A stretch of 64,000 nt of DNA from NCBI RefSeq assembly GCF_028640845.1, contig NC_080548.1:12844814-12908813 (forward strand), written 5' to 3'. The notes under the pieces were generated by a model, which saw only the letters and a program-made list of their open reading frames with translations, had not been told where the DNA came from and ran no database searches. Position 1 is the stretch's first letter, and each line of letters starts with the position of its first letter. Positions 34,940 through 45,337 of the stretch are shown piece after piece. A program made the translations under genes and the position numbers. This DNA is from Ahaetulla prasina. Taxonomy: Eukaryota; Chordata; Lepidosauria; Squamata; Colubridae.

Positions 34940-35440
34940 TCCAAAATTTAAGGGCTGTCACAAAGAAGAGGGGGTCAACCTATTCTCCAAAGCACCTGAA
35001 ACAGTGGTGGATTGATCCCAGTTCACCTTGGTTCGGGCGAACTGGTAGCAGTGGTGGTGAGAGGCTCCACCCACCTGCCCAGACATCATCAAAAATGCTC
35101 TGCGCATGCGCAGAAGCGCCACGCGCTTGCAAAGCAGCTGCATGCGCCCATGCACTACCAATAGCAAACCGGTAGCACCAGGATATGAAACCCACTACTG
35201 ACCTGAAGGCAGGACCAGAAGCAATGAATGGAAACTAATCAAGGAGAGAAGGAACTTAAAACTAAGGAGAAATTTCCTGACAGTGAGAACAATTGATCAG
35301 TGGAACGACTTGCTTGCAGAAGTTGTGGGTGCTTCATCACTGGAGGTTTTTAAGAAGAGATTGGACTATCGTTTGTCTGAAATAGTATAGGATTTCCTAT
35401 TTGTGCAGGGGGTTGTACTAGAAGGCTTCTAAGGTCTTTG
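34940..35440 (+). mobile_element. CR1 LINE 3' part split by a hAT element
   Basis: CR1 sense sequence (agggggtcaacctattctcc ... gaaggcttctaaggtctttg) is interrupted at 35002-35200. Confidence 0.85.
35002..35200. mobile_element. hAT-type element in CR1 (CATGCGCAGAAG subfamily)
   Basis: The ends cagtggtggattgatccc and cccactactg are flanked by acctgaaa and acctgaag, an 8-bp duplication with one mismatch. Confidence 0.85.
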
Positions 35441-35790
35441 TAAAGTATTTAAAATTGAAAGGAACCTGCAGAATTTGTGTACCTGAAATCAAATGACCAA
35501 TGCACCTGTGATCAGCTGATCTAGGTTTACCTGCCTGCTCAATCTGTTGGCCAAATGTGAAGTCTAGGTTCCCACCTGGTGCCCTGGGTATCAAAGTGTC
35601 TTTTTTGATTTTCTGAGCATTAATGCCTAGATGGCTCCTTTGCAAATGAACGGACCCTGACCACCAAACATGCATTCAAAATTCCAGATGTGCTTATAGG
35701 TCTGAAAATTGGAGAGGAACTCCAATTGGAGAGGAAAATTGGAAAGGCCAACAGATCTCCTGGTTTTATGCTTGGAGTGGAATTGCACTA
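35441..35790. other. Unassigned intron DNA
   Basis: Nothing recognisable apart from a small local duplication (aattggagaggaa) at 35708-35735. Confidence 0.4.
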
Positions 35791-35792
35791 GG

Positions 35793-35925
35793 CCTGGGAT
35801 CTCTACACTTGCCAACTTTAAGACTTGTGGACTTCAGCTCCCAGAATTATCCAGCCAGCCATGCTAGGGATCTGGGAGTTGAAGTCCACGAGCCTTAAAG
35901 TTGGCAAGTTTGGAGAACCCTACAT
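35793..35925. mobile_element. Hairpin MITE, diverged
   Basis: The arms (gccaactttaagacttgtgg and inverse) are clear. The tips are mutated, so no duplication could be confirmed. Confidence 0.7.
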
Positions 35926-35989
35926 TAGAACATCTTTCTGGTGCTCTCAAGAAGAGAATATGATGAAAAGAAGGATGCACAGCCACTAA

Positions 35990-36560
35990 AGGGAAGCTTT
36001 GGTGATTTTCAAGAGGGTATATCTGCATATCGGACATAAATAAAATTGAGGGAATCCAGAGATATTTCACAAGAAGAGTCCTCCACTCCTCTGCTCGCAA
36101 TAAAATACCTTATGTCACCAGACTCCATATTTTGGGCTTAGACAACTTAGAACTATGCCAACTTCAGTCTGACCTAAGCATAGTACATAAAATTATCTAC
36201 CACAATGTCCTACCTGTCAATGACTACTTCAGCTTCAGCCACAATAGTACGCGAGCATATAATAGATACAAACTCAAGGTAAACCGCTGCAAACTCGATC
36301 GCAGAAAATATGATTTCAGTAACAGAGTGGTCAATGCCTGGAGTGCACTACCTGACTCTGTAGTTTCTTCCCCAAACCCCCAAAACTTTAAACTTAGACT
36401 GTCTACTGTTGATCTCACCCCATTCCTAAGAGGTCTGTAAGGGGTGCCCACCGTCCCTGTCCTAATATTCTTTTTTACTTACTCTTTTCATGTATCCAAA
36501 TTATGTTTATACTTTTATCTGTTATCTTATATATCATTGACAAAATAAATAAATAAATAA
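35990..36560 (+). mobile_element. CR1-group LINE C-terminus
   Basis: The frame (36132-36440) contains LELCQLQSDLSIVHKIIYHN, NRVVNAWSALPDSVVSS and LSTVDLTPFLRGL. It ends gacaaaataaataaata. Confidence 0.85.
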
Positions 36561-37140
36561 AAACCAAATAACTTTTGAAATCTGTTTTACCAGCCGGGCT
36601 CCCCAACTGGAATGAAGCTTCCTTTGCAGCTGGAGGGAAGAGGGAAATGGATGTCTTGAATCGGCACCCTTACAATAACTTGCAAATTCCTCAATAACTC
36701 AGTGGAGTTTTTCAATGAATGGCCCAGCAGTTAAAGCCATCAGTCTGTCATTTTAGCTCCCAGGGTTGGGTTGCAATCCCAACTCCGTTAGCGGAAGGAA
36801 GGGGAAGGAAACCCATTGAACCGAAATACGGTGTTAAAGCTAGTTCTGATTTTCTGTTTATTTATCTGTGCGCTGCCCATGCTGAGGAATACCCTTAGCA
36901 AACACAATTCTCCGAGTGTCACGTCTGCTGTAGTTAAACAGCACAACCCAATGTTGAAGGGGGAAGGAATCTGTTTGAGACAACCTCAAGGATTGCAGAA
37001 ATACGCAGAAATACATAACGGCTTTAGAGGGAATAAAAAAAATGTGAGACAGGGAGAATCATAAATTGCCGGATGAGGCCTCTGGCTATTCATTGGCTGT
37101 AGAATGCCATTTGATGTGGGGGAGAAAAATAAAACTTGCA
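36561..37140. other. Unassigned intron DNA
   Basis: No gene was recognised. A short SINE-like head (atggcccagcagttaaagcc, 36720) may be an old tRNA-derived fragment. Confidence 0.4.
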
Positions 37141-37141
37141 A

Positions 37142-37265
37142 ATTGACAGAACAGCAGAGCAGAGTGGTTAAGGCGCTGGATTAACACTGGGAAGGCCTAC
37201 ATTTAAATTTATCCTCAGCAGAGTTTCAACTCTGCTGGGTGAGTCAGTTCAACCACTCTTGCAAA
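37142..37265 (+). mobile_element. Old tRNA-derived SINE fragment
   Basis: The sequence gcagagtggttaaggcgctg resembles an A-box region of a leucine-type tRNA head, followed by degenerate SINE body. Confidence 0.4.
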
Positions 37266-37431
37266 GTTGTTGTTGTAGGAAAAAACAAATTAGTGCTAGG
37301 AATGCCATTTAAGTTCTTGGAGGAAAGATAGGATATGAATCCATCAAGCAAAACAGAACAGCTGGGCTCTTGTTGTTCTCATTGGCTTTTAAGCTAAATG
37401 CTGCCCCTGCCTCTTCTCACTTCATATATCT

Positions 37432-37682
37432 TACAGATTAACAGAGTTGGAAGGGACTTTATAGGTCATCTAGTCCAACCCCCAACCCCGCTCAAGAAGG
37501 AGACCCTACACCATTTCTGACAGGTGGCATTCCAATCTCTTCTTGAAAGTCTCAAGGGATGAAGCTCCCACAACTTCCGAAGGCAACTTCTGTTCCATTG
37601 GGTGATTGTTCTCACTGTCAAAAAGTTCCTCCTCATTTCTAGGTGGAATCTCTCCTTGGGTCAGTTTCCATCCATTATTCAA
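37432..37682 (-). mobile_element. CR1 LINE 3' fragment, separate subfamily
   Basis: The wording (aagggactttataggtcatc, gaagctcccacaacttccga) is CR1 but differs consistently from the other copies. Confidence 0.75.
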
Positions 37683-37776
37683 TAGTATATTGAACTAACT
37701 TCAATCATAGAATATAATTATTCAATTATATATATTTAAAAAAACTTACAAACCTATATAATAGAACTTCACAATA

Positions 37777-38192
37777 CAGGTAGCCCTCCCTTAATAATCC
37801 TAGTTGGGATCAACAACTCTAAGCAAAGTGAACATTAAGGAAAACATCACCTGGCCACCCTATTTAGAGACAGAAATTTTAGCAGTCTTGGTTGTCGTTG
37901 TTCAGAGAATCTCCCACGGTTGTAAAACAAGACGCCATGCAATTGCAACTTGAGACCTCCTGCTGGTTTCTCCACTGACTCTGTGGGAAACCAGCTGGGA
38001 AGACCACAATTGGCAATCAGATTAGCGTGAGATGATGCGGCTATCTTAAATTCATGATGGTTGCCAAGCACCTGAATCATGATCATGTGATCACGGGGAT
38101 GCTGTAATGGTTGTAACTGCGAGGACCAAGTCATAAGGCACTTTTTCCCGTACTGTTGTAATTTCGGATAGTTGTTAAGTGAAAACTACCTG
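37777..38192. mobile_element. Tigger-like element, diverged
   Basis: The ends caggtagccctcccttaata and (inverse) gtgaaaactacctg lie next to TA. Confidence 0.65.
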
Positions 38193-38254
38193 TATTTCTT
38201 TCCCCACGACAGAAGGCTCTGTTTTAATACCACCGTTTTCTCAGGAACTCTGAG

Positions 38255-39012
38255 AACTGGAGTTTCTTGGAGACCTTGGAGTTCTCATATCAAGTGATCT
38301 AAGTGCCAAAGCCACTGCAACTACATCGCCAAAAAGGCATTAAGAGTTGTAAACCTAATCTTGCGTAGCTTCTTCTCCGGAAAGATTACACTACTAACCA
38401 GAGCATACAAAACATTTGCTAGACCAATTCTTGATTACAGCTCGCCGGTCTGGAACCCACACCTCATTTCGGACATTAATACAATTGAGTGTGTCCAGAA
38501 ATATTTTACAAGAAGAGTCCTCCACTCCTCTGATCACAGCAAAATACCTTATGCCACCAGACTTGAAATTCTGGATTTAGAAAATTTAGAACTCCGCCGC
38601 CTTCAGCATGACCTGAGCATAACTCATAAAATCATCTGCTACAATGTCCTTCCTGTCAAAGACTACTTCAGCTTCAACCACAACGATACACGAGCACACA
38701 ATAGATTCAAACTTAAAGTGAACCGCTCCAATCTCAATTGTAGAAAATATGACTTCAGTAACAGAGTTGTTAGTGCCTGGAATGCACTACCTGACTCTGT
38801 GGTCTCACCCCCAAATCCCCAAAACTTTAACCTTAGACTGTCTACTGTTGACCTCACCCCATTCCTAAGAGGTCTGTAAGGAGCGTGCATAAGAGCACCA
38901 GTGTGCCCACCGTTCCTGTCCTAATGTTCCCTTTGGTTGTATTCAATCTGTGTGGTTATTTCATGCTTATACTAATATATATTGTTGTGTTTGACAAAAT
39001 AAATAAATAAAA
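38255..39012 (+). mobile_element. CR1-group LINE C-terminus, longest open copy
   Basis: A 172-codon frame (38361-38879) reads LLTRAYKTFARPILDYSSPV, DINTIECVQKYFTRRVLHSS, LENLELRRLQHDLSITHKI, SNRVVSAWNALPDSVVSPP and LSTVDLTPFLRGL. The catalytic domain is missing (5'-truncated). The end is gacaaaataaataaata. It is the youngest-looking of the three family copies. Confidence 0.88.
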
Positions 39013-39099
39013 TAATAAACTGATTTAAAATTTCTCTCAGTTATGCTTCTGAACTGACTTTGCTGTTGGAGGAGGTGGACGGTGCTAATGCTGGTGCTT

Positions 39100-39755
39100 T
39101 CTATTCTATTTATTTATTATTTTATTTATTTATTTATTAATTTGATTTCTATACCGCCCTTCTCCCAAAGGACTCAGGGCAGTTTACAGCCTAATAAAAC
39201 ATAATTATACATATAATATAAAAATTTAAAAAACTTATTAAAAAACTAATTCAATTTGGCCGAATTAAAACTTAAAAAACAATAATAAAACTATAATAAA
39301 CCCCTATTAAAATTACTATTACTTCAAGCCAGCCCTGCGCGGTAGAACAAAAACGTCTTCAACTCGCGACAAAAGGTCCGGAGGTCAGGGAGTTGTCGTA
39401 ACCCTGGAAGCAGCTCATTCCAGAGGGCAGGTGCCCCCACAGAGAAGGCCCTCCCCCTGGCGGTCGCCAGTCGACATTGTTTGACTGACGGCACCCTGAG
39501 GAGGGCCTCCCTATGGGAGCACACAGGTCGATGGGAGGCAATTGGTGGCAACAGGCGGTCCCATAAATAACCTGGTCCTATGCCATGGAGCGCTTTAAAG
39601 GTGGTAACCAACACCTTGAATTGCACCCGGAAGACCACTGGAAGCCAGTGCAGCTTGCGCAGGAGAGGTGTTACATGGGAGCTTCGAGTTGCTCCCTCTA
39701 TCACCCGTGCAGCCGCGTTCTGGATCAACTGGAGCCTCCGGGTGCTCTATCCTAA
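39100..39755 (-). mobile_element. L2 LINE 3' end
   Basis: The minus frame (39324-39728) reads QNAAARVIEGATRSSHV, LRKLHWLPVVFRVQFKVLV and NELLPGLRQLPDLRTFCREL. The inverse 3'UTR with gcccttctcccaaaggactc lies at 39150-39185, ending in ATTT repeats at 39100. Confidence 0.85.
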
Positions 39756-39770
39756 TAGCAACATTCAGTA

Positions 39771-40379
39771 CAGGTAGTCCTCAACTTACAACAGTTCGTT
39801 TAGCGACTGTTCAAAGTTACAACATCCCTGAAAAAAGTGACTTATCCCATTTTTCACACTTCCAACCGTTACAGCATCCTTATGGTCATGTGATTAAAAT
39901 TTGGATGCTCGGCAACTGGTCCATATCAGGGGTGGGTTCCACTTACCTTTATTACCGGTTAGCAACAGGAGCGCGTGCGCATGCTCAATTCGCTCACATG
40001 CATGCTTGAGCTTCTGTGCATGCACAGATTGTCAGTGATGACATCAGGGCAGGTGGGCGGAGCCTCCCACCCCCATTACTACCAGTTCGCAAGAACCGGA
40101 CCGAACCGGGAACAACCCATCACTGGTCCATATTTATGATAGTTGCAGTCATAAGGGGGAGGTCATGTGATCCCCTTTTGCAACCTCCTGACAAGCAATG
40201 TCAATGGGGAAGCCAGATTCACTCAACAACCGGGTAATTAACTTATCAACTGCAGTGGTGATTCACTTAACAACCGAGGTAGAGGAAGTCATAAAATGGG
40301 GCAAAACTCACGTAGAAAACGTCTCACTTAAAGGTAGAAAATTTGGGCTCAGTTGTGGTCGCAAGTCGAGGACTACCTG
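39771..40379. mobile_element. Tigger-like element split by a hAT element
   Basis: It runs from caggtagtcctcaacttaca to aagtcgaggactacctg with TA on both sides, interrupted at 39927-40125. Confidence 0.85.
39927..40125. mobile_element. hAT-type element in Tigger-like element (CATGCGCAGAAG subfamily)
   Basis: The ends caggggtgggttccactta and cccatcactg are flanked by perfect gtccatat duplications (39919-39926 and 40126-40133). Confidence 0.9.
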
Positions 40380-40556
40380 TATTGTTTCTCAATCTGAAAG
40401 AACTCACATCGCCCTTTGATGCAAGTTGGAAGAGAAGTATGGGAAGCCATGGAGGCTGAAGATGACTCAAGAGATGAACATGCGATGAAATAAGCTCTTG
40501 GCAGGCATTCTTGGCCATCTTAGCATTACATCAGGGCAACGCAATACACTCGGCCA

Positions 40557-40692
40557 ATGGTGGGATTCAGCCAGTTCGCACCACTTCAGGAGAACCGGTT
40601 CTTAGCTTTCTGAGCAGTCTGGCAAACTGATTGCTGGAAGAAATCATTAGGGCAGAGAACGGGTTGTTAAATTACTTGAGTCCCACCACTGC
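40557..40692. mobile_element. Short hAT-type element
   Basis: It is a sister of 11668-11804 (tttctgagcagtctggcaaa, attgctggaagaaatcatta). A flanking duplication is not evident. Confidence 0.65.
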
Positions 40693-41785
40693 ATTCTTAA
40701 GAACCTCAAGAGGTTCACCAAAATTTGGAAGAAATTTCATTGCAAATTCTTCTGCATCGACATGGAATGAGAACTGGGAGGAAAAAACTAAAAGCAGAAG
40801 AGTTTTAATCTACTGTTGTGCTTTAAAGTAGGTCTCATTTTATCTCTTTAGCCAGCAACAGGTTTTATGTGATTACCCAACTGGGTAAAATAGCATTTGA
40901 AGAAGATGTTTCCTGGTTGGGTAATGAAATGCCTGCAAGGAATCAACCACGCTCCGAGAGCACCAAGGTTCCTATGGTGTTATTTTTTTAAAAAAATTCA
41001 AATAGCAATAAGACTGCTTTCAAAATCTTGTGCGCGGTAACGGGCTACTGAAGAAGAAATACAAAGGAGAGGAAAAATGAAAGCAAGGAGATCATCTCTG
41101 GAAAAGGGGAAACTCTGAACCTCAGAGAAAAGTCACTTTCCTTCATTAATACTCAGCTTTCTTTGGAAAACTCTTTTGCAGCTGCCAAATTAAGCAGATG
41201 GGGAAAACCCTTTTAGAGGCTGAAGGGAGAATTTTTCAAAAGCCAGATCCAGGCAGTGACTTTGGCAGAAAGGAACGCACAATGACCACCTTGCCACTTT
41301 CAAACAAGAGAGGGAATGCGATACCATAAAAGAAGAGGACAAAAACCACATGTTTCCTTTAGCCGTTCTATGCACCAAGATAATTCGTGGTGTGTTCTTG
41401 GTGCTTCTCATTCTTGGATAAGAAAGCAAAACGTCCTCAAAGAAAAACGAGAAAGCCCAGTTGCCTCTTGAAAAAGCACCTTTGGGACAGTGTAGCACGG
41501 ATTTGTCAAAATTATTTTGTCTCGGTTTACGTGGCTGTCCTCTGCAGCTATTATGCATTTCTGGAAAAGATGCAGCTGCTTTAAAGAGCTTGTAGATACT
41601 GTTAAGTGAAACACTTGCTCCATTGACTGCAGGGCATGGCTGAAAAAGTCAAAATGGTGCCCATGGCAAACAACAACAACAAGTGGAGCTTTGATCACAT
41701 CGTTGTGGCCTCTATCTTGAATATTTTGGCCATACCCTGCAGATTTTCCTGGTGTCATTAAAACACTTGTTCTCTTTACATGCTA
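40693..41785. other. Unassigned intron DNA with Penelope-like fragments
   Basis: Two decayed relatives of the hammerhead-bearing repeats are present: family 1 at about 40868-40990 (gttgggtaatgaaatgcctg) and family 2 at about 41390-41510 (aaaacgtcctcaaagaaaaa, gaaaaagcacctttgggaca). The rest was not recognised. Confidence 0.45.
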
Positions 41786-41786
41786 C

Positions 41787-41925
41787 ACTACTGGGTGGCT
41801 CAGTGGCTAAGACACTGAGCTTGTCAAAGAAAGGTCGGAGGTTCGAATCCGTAGTACAAGTCTCCTGCATGAGCGGAGGGTTGGACTAGATGACCTCCAA
41901 GGTCCCTTCCAGCTCACTTACTGTT
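41787..41925 (+). mobile_element. tRNA-derived SINE with CR1 tail
   Basis: The tRNA-like head (gggtggctcagtggctaaga, box B-like ggttcgaatcc) joins directly to ggttggactagatgacctcc and aaggtcccttccag, the CR1 3' end. The minus copy at 62484-62628 has the same join. Confidence 0.65.
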
Positions 41926-42626
41926 GCTTACATGGTTTCCCTCATGTTTAACTCCCATCTTTCCTCCAGGAAGGATAAAACGCATACATTTAGTAAATAT
42001 ATATATATATATTTACTTTTCTACAAAGCTGAAGATAGGTTTAGCATAAAAAGACAAAGCTACCAAGATTGTTGTGTGGTCTTCCCAGGCTGAGACCAAC
42101 ACGGCTGAATTAATTGGTTAAAGAAATTGTAATTGTGGCTTTTGAAACCTGTTGCTGATTATTGTATGAATGTTGCTAGCATTTTGCCAAAGCATAACTG
42201 CTTTCTTCAAAATGGAATAAGGCCATTTCTGCTACATCTGAGAGCGTTCCAACCCATTCTGCTGAAAGGATCCTGAATGCTGAAGTCCCTTCCATTGCAC
42301 AATCTTGACAGAGGACACCACTCTGTTCCCCCCACCCCACCCCACAAACGACCCACAAAAATCTAACAATGCATCTGGTTGGGCTTTTAATTTTATTGCA
42401 GCTTTGATGTATCCTTGCATCTGGCAACATTTGCTACCCAAATAGACCACTGTGGGTGGAAACAGAAGGATACCCAGTAAAGGAAAAGGGAAATGTATAG
42501 TAAGGGAATATATTTAGATCCATGCTAGCAGAAACTTTTCAAACATAACAAAACACTTTAACTTAAAACATAGCTTCTTCCTCTGTCTTCTGCACATTTT
42601 TTGGCCTTAAGTCGTTTATCTTTTAT
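41926..42626. other. Unassigned intron DNA
   Basis: No repeat was recognised other than a short (TA)n at 41998-42013. Confidence 0.4.
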
Positions 42627-42780
42627 AGGTAGTCCTCATTTTATGACTGCCTCATACAGCGACTGTTTGCACTGACAACTGTGATGAAAAAGTAAATTTG
42701 CAACCAGTCCTGTAGGAGGTGACCAGGTTGAGCTCAAGAGTGGGGTCAAACGCATCTTCTGTTTGGAGTTTCTACTCCCC
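42627..42780. mobile_element. Tigger-like fragment
   Basis: The left end taggtagtcctcattttatg and some interior remain. A (CA)n run follows. Confidence 0.5.
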
Positions 42781-42790
42781 ATAAGAGACC

Positions 42791-42792
<2 letters not shown>

Positions 42793-42850
<58 letters not shown>
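42793..42850. repeat. (CA)n microsatellite, about 29 units
   Basis: An uninterrupted AC dinucleotide array. Confidence 0.95.
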
Positions 42851-42852
<2 letters not shown>

Positions 42853-43295
42853 TCTTAAAGTCCATTGATTGTTATCTGTCCCCAATTCACTAATGGGGAA
42901 ATTACTTTATTGTCATTGCACCTCATACAATGAAATTAAATGCCATCTTCACTGTACATTGTAACCATGAAAATAAAACACAAACACACATCCTTCACAT
43001 TCTATACAATTGAATTGAAAACCCCTGATATTGCATTAATATTGCACTATACAATAGAATTCGATATAGTTACTGCACCGGGATAGAAGCTGTTTTTCAA
43101 CCTATTTGTCCTTGGTTTTATTATCCTGTATCAGATTTATTTTTCATCTGCCAGATGGTAATAGTTAACAACAACAACAAAAAAAGGGTGTCCAGGATGA
43201 AATGGATCTTTAAGAATGTTTTGAACTTTCTTAAGGCAGCGGGGGCTATAAAGCTCTTCCAAAGTGGGGAGAGGGCAACCAATGATCCTCTGGGC
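42851..43295. other. Unassigned intron DNA
   Basis: Wording such as ttattgtcattgcacctcat and ggatagaagctgtttttcaa may be an old repeat, but no family was assigned. Confidence 0.35.
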
Positions 43296-43396
43296 CAGGG
43301 GTCTCCAACCTTGGGAACTTTAAGACTTGTGGACTTCAACTCCCAGAATTCCTCAGCCAGCACAAGTCTTAAAGTTCCCAAGGTTGGAGACCCCTG
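43296..43396. mobile_element. Hairpin MITE with one shortened arm
   Basis: The ends caggggtctccaaccttggg and its inverse are flanked by perfect ctctgggc duplications (43288-43295 and 43397-43404). Confidence 0.9.
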
Positions 43397-43621
43397 CTCT
43401 GGGCAATGATGTTAACCCTCTGGAGGGCTATCCTATCTGCCACTGTGCAATTGGCAAACCATACACAGGTGCGGTCGATTGGATTCTTGTGAATAGATAG
43501 CATGAAATAAATTTATAGGACTTTTGAACTCTATCCTGCCTTCTAACTTCTTGCACCTGATAGTCCTCACATTTACTCCCTCTGCAGGTCTGTAAACCTG
43601 AAGTAAGATCGCAAACACAGA

Positions 43622-43960
43622 TCAGGCCCCCAGGGGGAGGGCCTTCTCTGTGGGAGCTCCCGCCCTCTGGAACAAGCTGCCTCCAGGGATCCGTCGACTC
43701 CCTGACCTCCGGACCTTTCGACGCGAGCTCAAGACATTTTTGTTCCACCGCGCAGGGCTGGCCTAATAATTTTAACGGGTTTTTTTAATCAGAGTTTTAT
43801 TAGAGTTTTAATTATTCCTAGCTAAATTGAATAAGTTTTTTAACAATGTTTTAATTTTTGTATTCTTGTTTTTTACCTTGCTGTAAACCACCCTGAGTCC
43901 TTTGGGAGAAGGGCGGTATAGAAGTTAAAATAATAAATAAATAAATAAATAAATAATAAA
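43622..43960 (+). mobile_element. L2 LINE 3' end
   Basis: The L2 C-terminal wording (gggccttctctgtgggagct, ccggacctttcgacgcgagc) is followed by the 3'UTR end accctgagtcctttgggaga and an AAAT tail. Confidence 0.8.
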
Positions 43961-44354
43961 TCAGTGGTTTCAGTTAGCTACTGCTTCTCTTAACAAAGGG
44001 AATGGCCAGCCCCAATTGTGGTAGCTAAATGAGGATTACTTAATTAATAGCAGTGTTTCTTAATCTTGGCATGTTTAAAATTTGTGGACTCTCCAGCCAT
44101 TGTGTCAAGCTGTATGCTATACCACATCAGAGAGAACAAATGCAGCCCCGCAATGCCCATAGAGACAGTTGATTCAAGCCAGTTCACCATTTGGATGCTA
44201 TGCAAACAAGAGTTCAGTTTAAATTATTGTTTGACCAAAGTTTTGCCAATAATGTTGCTGCTGGTTATTAAGGAGGTAAGGAAGTCCATAAACTATGGTT
44301 AAATAAAAATCGAAATACCAAGAGAGGAGAATATTTGCAGCTCAGGTGTTAACT

Positions 44355-44480
44355 GTTGGGGGGGGGGGGCTTGGTGTTCTTTGAGCTTTTCTTGCACGTG
44401 TGATGCACTGATGATGTTACCTAGTTTGGTAACGAAATGTCCACAAGAACACCTACCAAGCTCAGAGAGCAACAAAGACC
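44355..44480. mobile_element. Penelope-like repeat fragment
   Basis: Sequence around the hammerhead-like core shares flanks (ctcagagagcaacaaagacc, ttggtgttctttgagc) with 33575 and 62680. Confidence 0.45.
44408..44441 (+). ncRNA. Hammerhead-like core (family 1), best stem II
   Basis: CTGATGA (44408-44414) is followed by a perfect six-pair stem gttacc/ggtaac and GAAATGTC (44434-44441). A tgtg/caca pairing outside could form part of helix I. This is sequence inspection only; activity is not shown. Confidence 0.5.
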
Positions 44481-44653
44481 CCCAGAATCAAAATGGTGAC
44501 CGCAGTGATGTGATTGAAACTCAGCCTGATTATTATTATTTTTTACATGATGCAAATGAAAAATAGGCAGAGCTTTGATCACGCTGTCACAGTTGTATTT
44601 TGGCTTTTGGAACCATGCTCTGCAAACACCTCACAAGTAACCAAAGCTCTTAC

Positions 44654-44815
44654 CTTGAATCTGGCTTTGAGCTTGTGTACCAAAGTGCCCTGGAGCGCCC
44701 AGGGACCCTCGAGAATTGGCCGTCGTCGGAGTGACTCTCATTGAGTGCCGAAGCCTTTCCAGTTCTCCATAACGATCTTGGAATTTCGTTTGTTCTTCCA
44801 ACTTCTGCCTGTGTC
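44654..44815 (-). CDS. RUNX3: RUNX3 exon just after the Runt domain
   Basis: The 162-bp exon encodes 53 whole codons beginning HRQKLEEQTKFQDRYGELER and passing LRHSMRVTP and SRGSLGAPGHF to AQSQIQ. The HRQKL start is the conserved junction after the Runt domain of RUNX proteins, where the split codon with GA gives arginine if preceded by A or C. The shortness of the linker and the DRxGELERL wording fit RUNX3 rather than RUNX1/2. Acceptor: a cctgttttttcag tract ending at 44816. Donor: gtaagagc from 44653. The exon leaves one G that completes a glycine codon (GGA) with the terminal exon, giving QIQGTSEL across the splice, as in other RUNX3 proteins. It encodes part of the linker between DNA binding and the activation domain. 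No break is visible. Confidence 0.92.
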
Positions 44816-44899
44816 CTGAAAAAAACAGGGGAGTGGGAAATAAATCAGCAAAGACGTTCAAGGTCAACTCAGAGAAGCTCCCCTGACCCCAGAAAAGGT

Positions 44900-45112
44900 A
44901 CTCAAGTAGTCCTCAACTAATGACCACAATTGAACCCAAAAATTCTGTTGCAGTTGTTAAGTGAGTTTTGCCCCATTTTACGACTTTTTTTGTCACAGTT
45001 GTTAAAGCATACCATCCAAGTTGTTAAGTGAATCATGCAGTTGTTAAATATAGGGACTAGCCATAAGTCACTTTTTCAGTGGTGGTATAACTTTGGACAG
45101 TTTTTTTTAATC
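44900..45112. mobile_element. Tigger-like fragment
   Basis: The left end caagtagtcctcaactaatg and partial interior are present. The right part is deleted. Confidence 0.6.
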
Positions 45113-45161
45113 AACTATCAATCCGAATAGAGCTGGAAGGGACCTTGGAGGTCTTCTAGTC

Positions 45162-45296
45162 CAGGGGTCTCCAACCTTGGTCCCTTTAAGACTTGTGGAC
45201 TTCAACTCCCAGAGTCCCTCAGCCAGCAAAGCTGGCTGAGGAACTCTGGGAGTTGAAGTCCACAAGTCTTAAAGGGACCAAGGTTAGAGACCCCTG
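45162..45296. mobile_element. Hairpin MITE in CR1, near-perfect
   Basis: Arms of about 60 bp match around a cagcaaagctgg centre. Flanks are ttctagtc and ttctaatc (45154-45161 and 45297-45304). Confidence 0.9.
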
Positions 45297-45337
45297 TTCT
45301 AATCCAACCCTCTGCTCATGAGTATAGGAGACCCTAT

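Noticed and set aside
41820..41860. tRNA gene
   Set aside because: The A/B-box-like sequence belongs to a SINE head; it lacks a foldable complete tRNA and repeats elsewhere as SINE.
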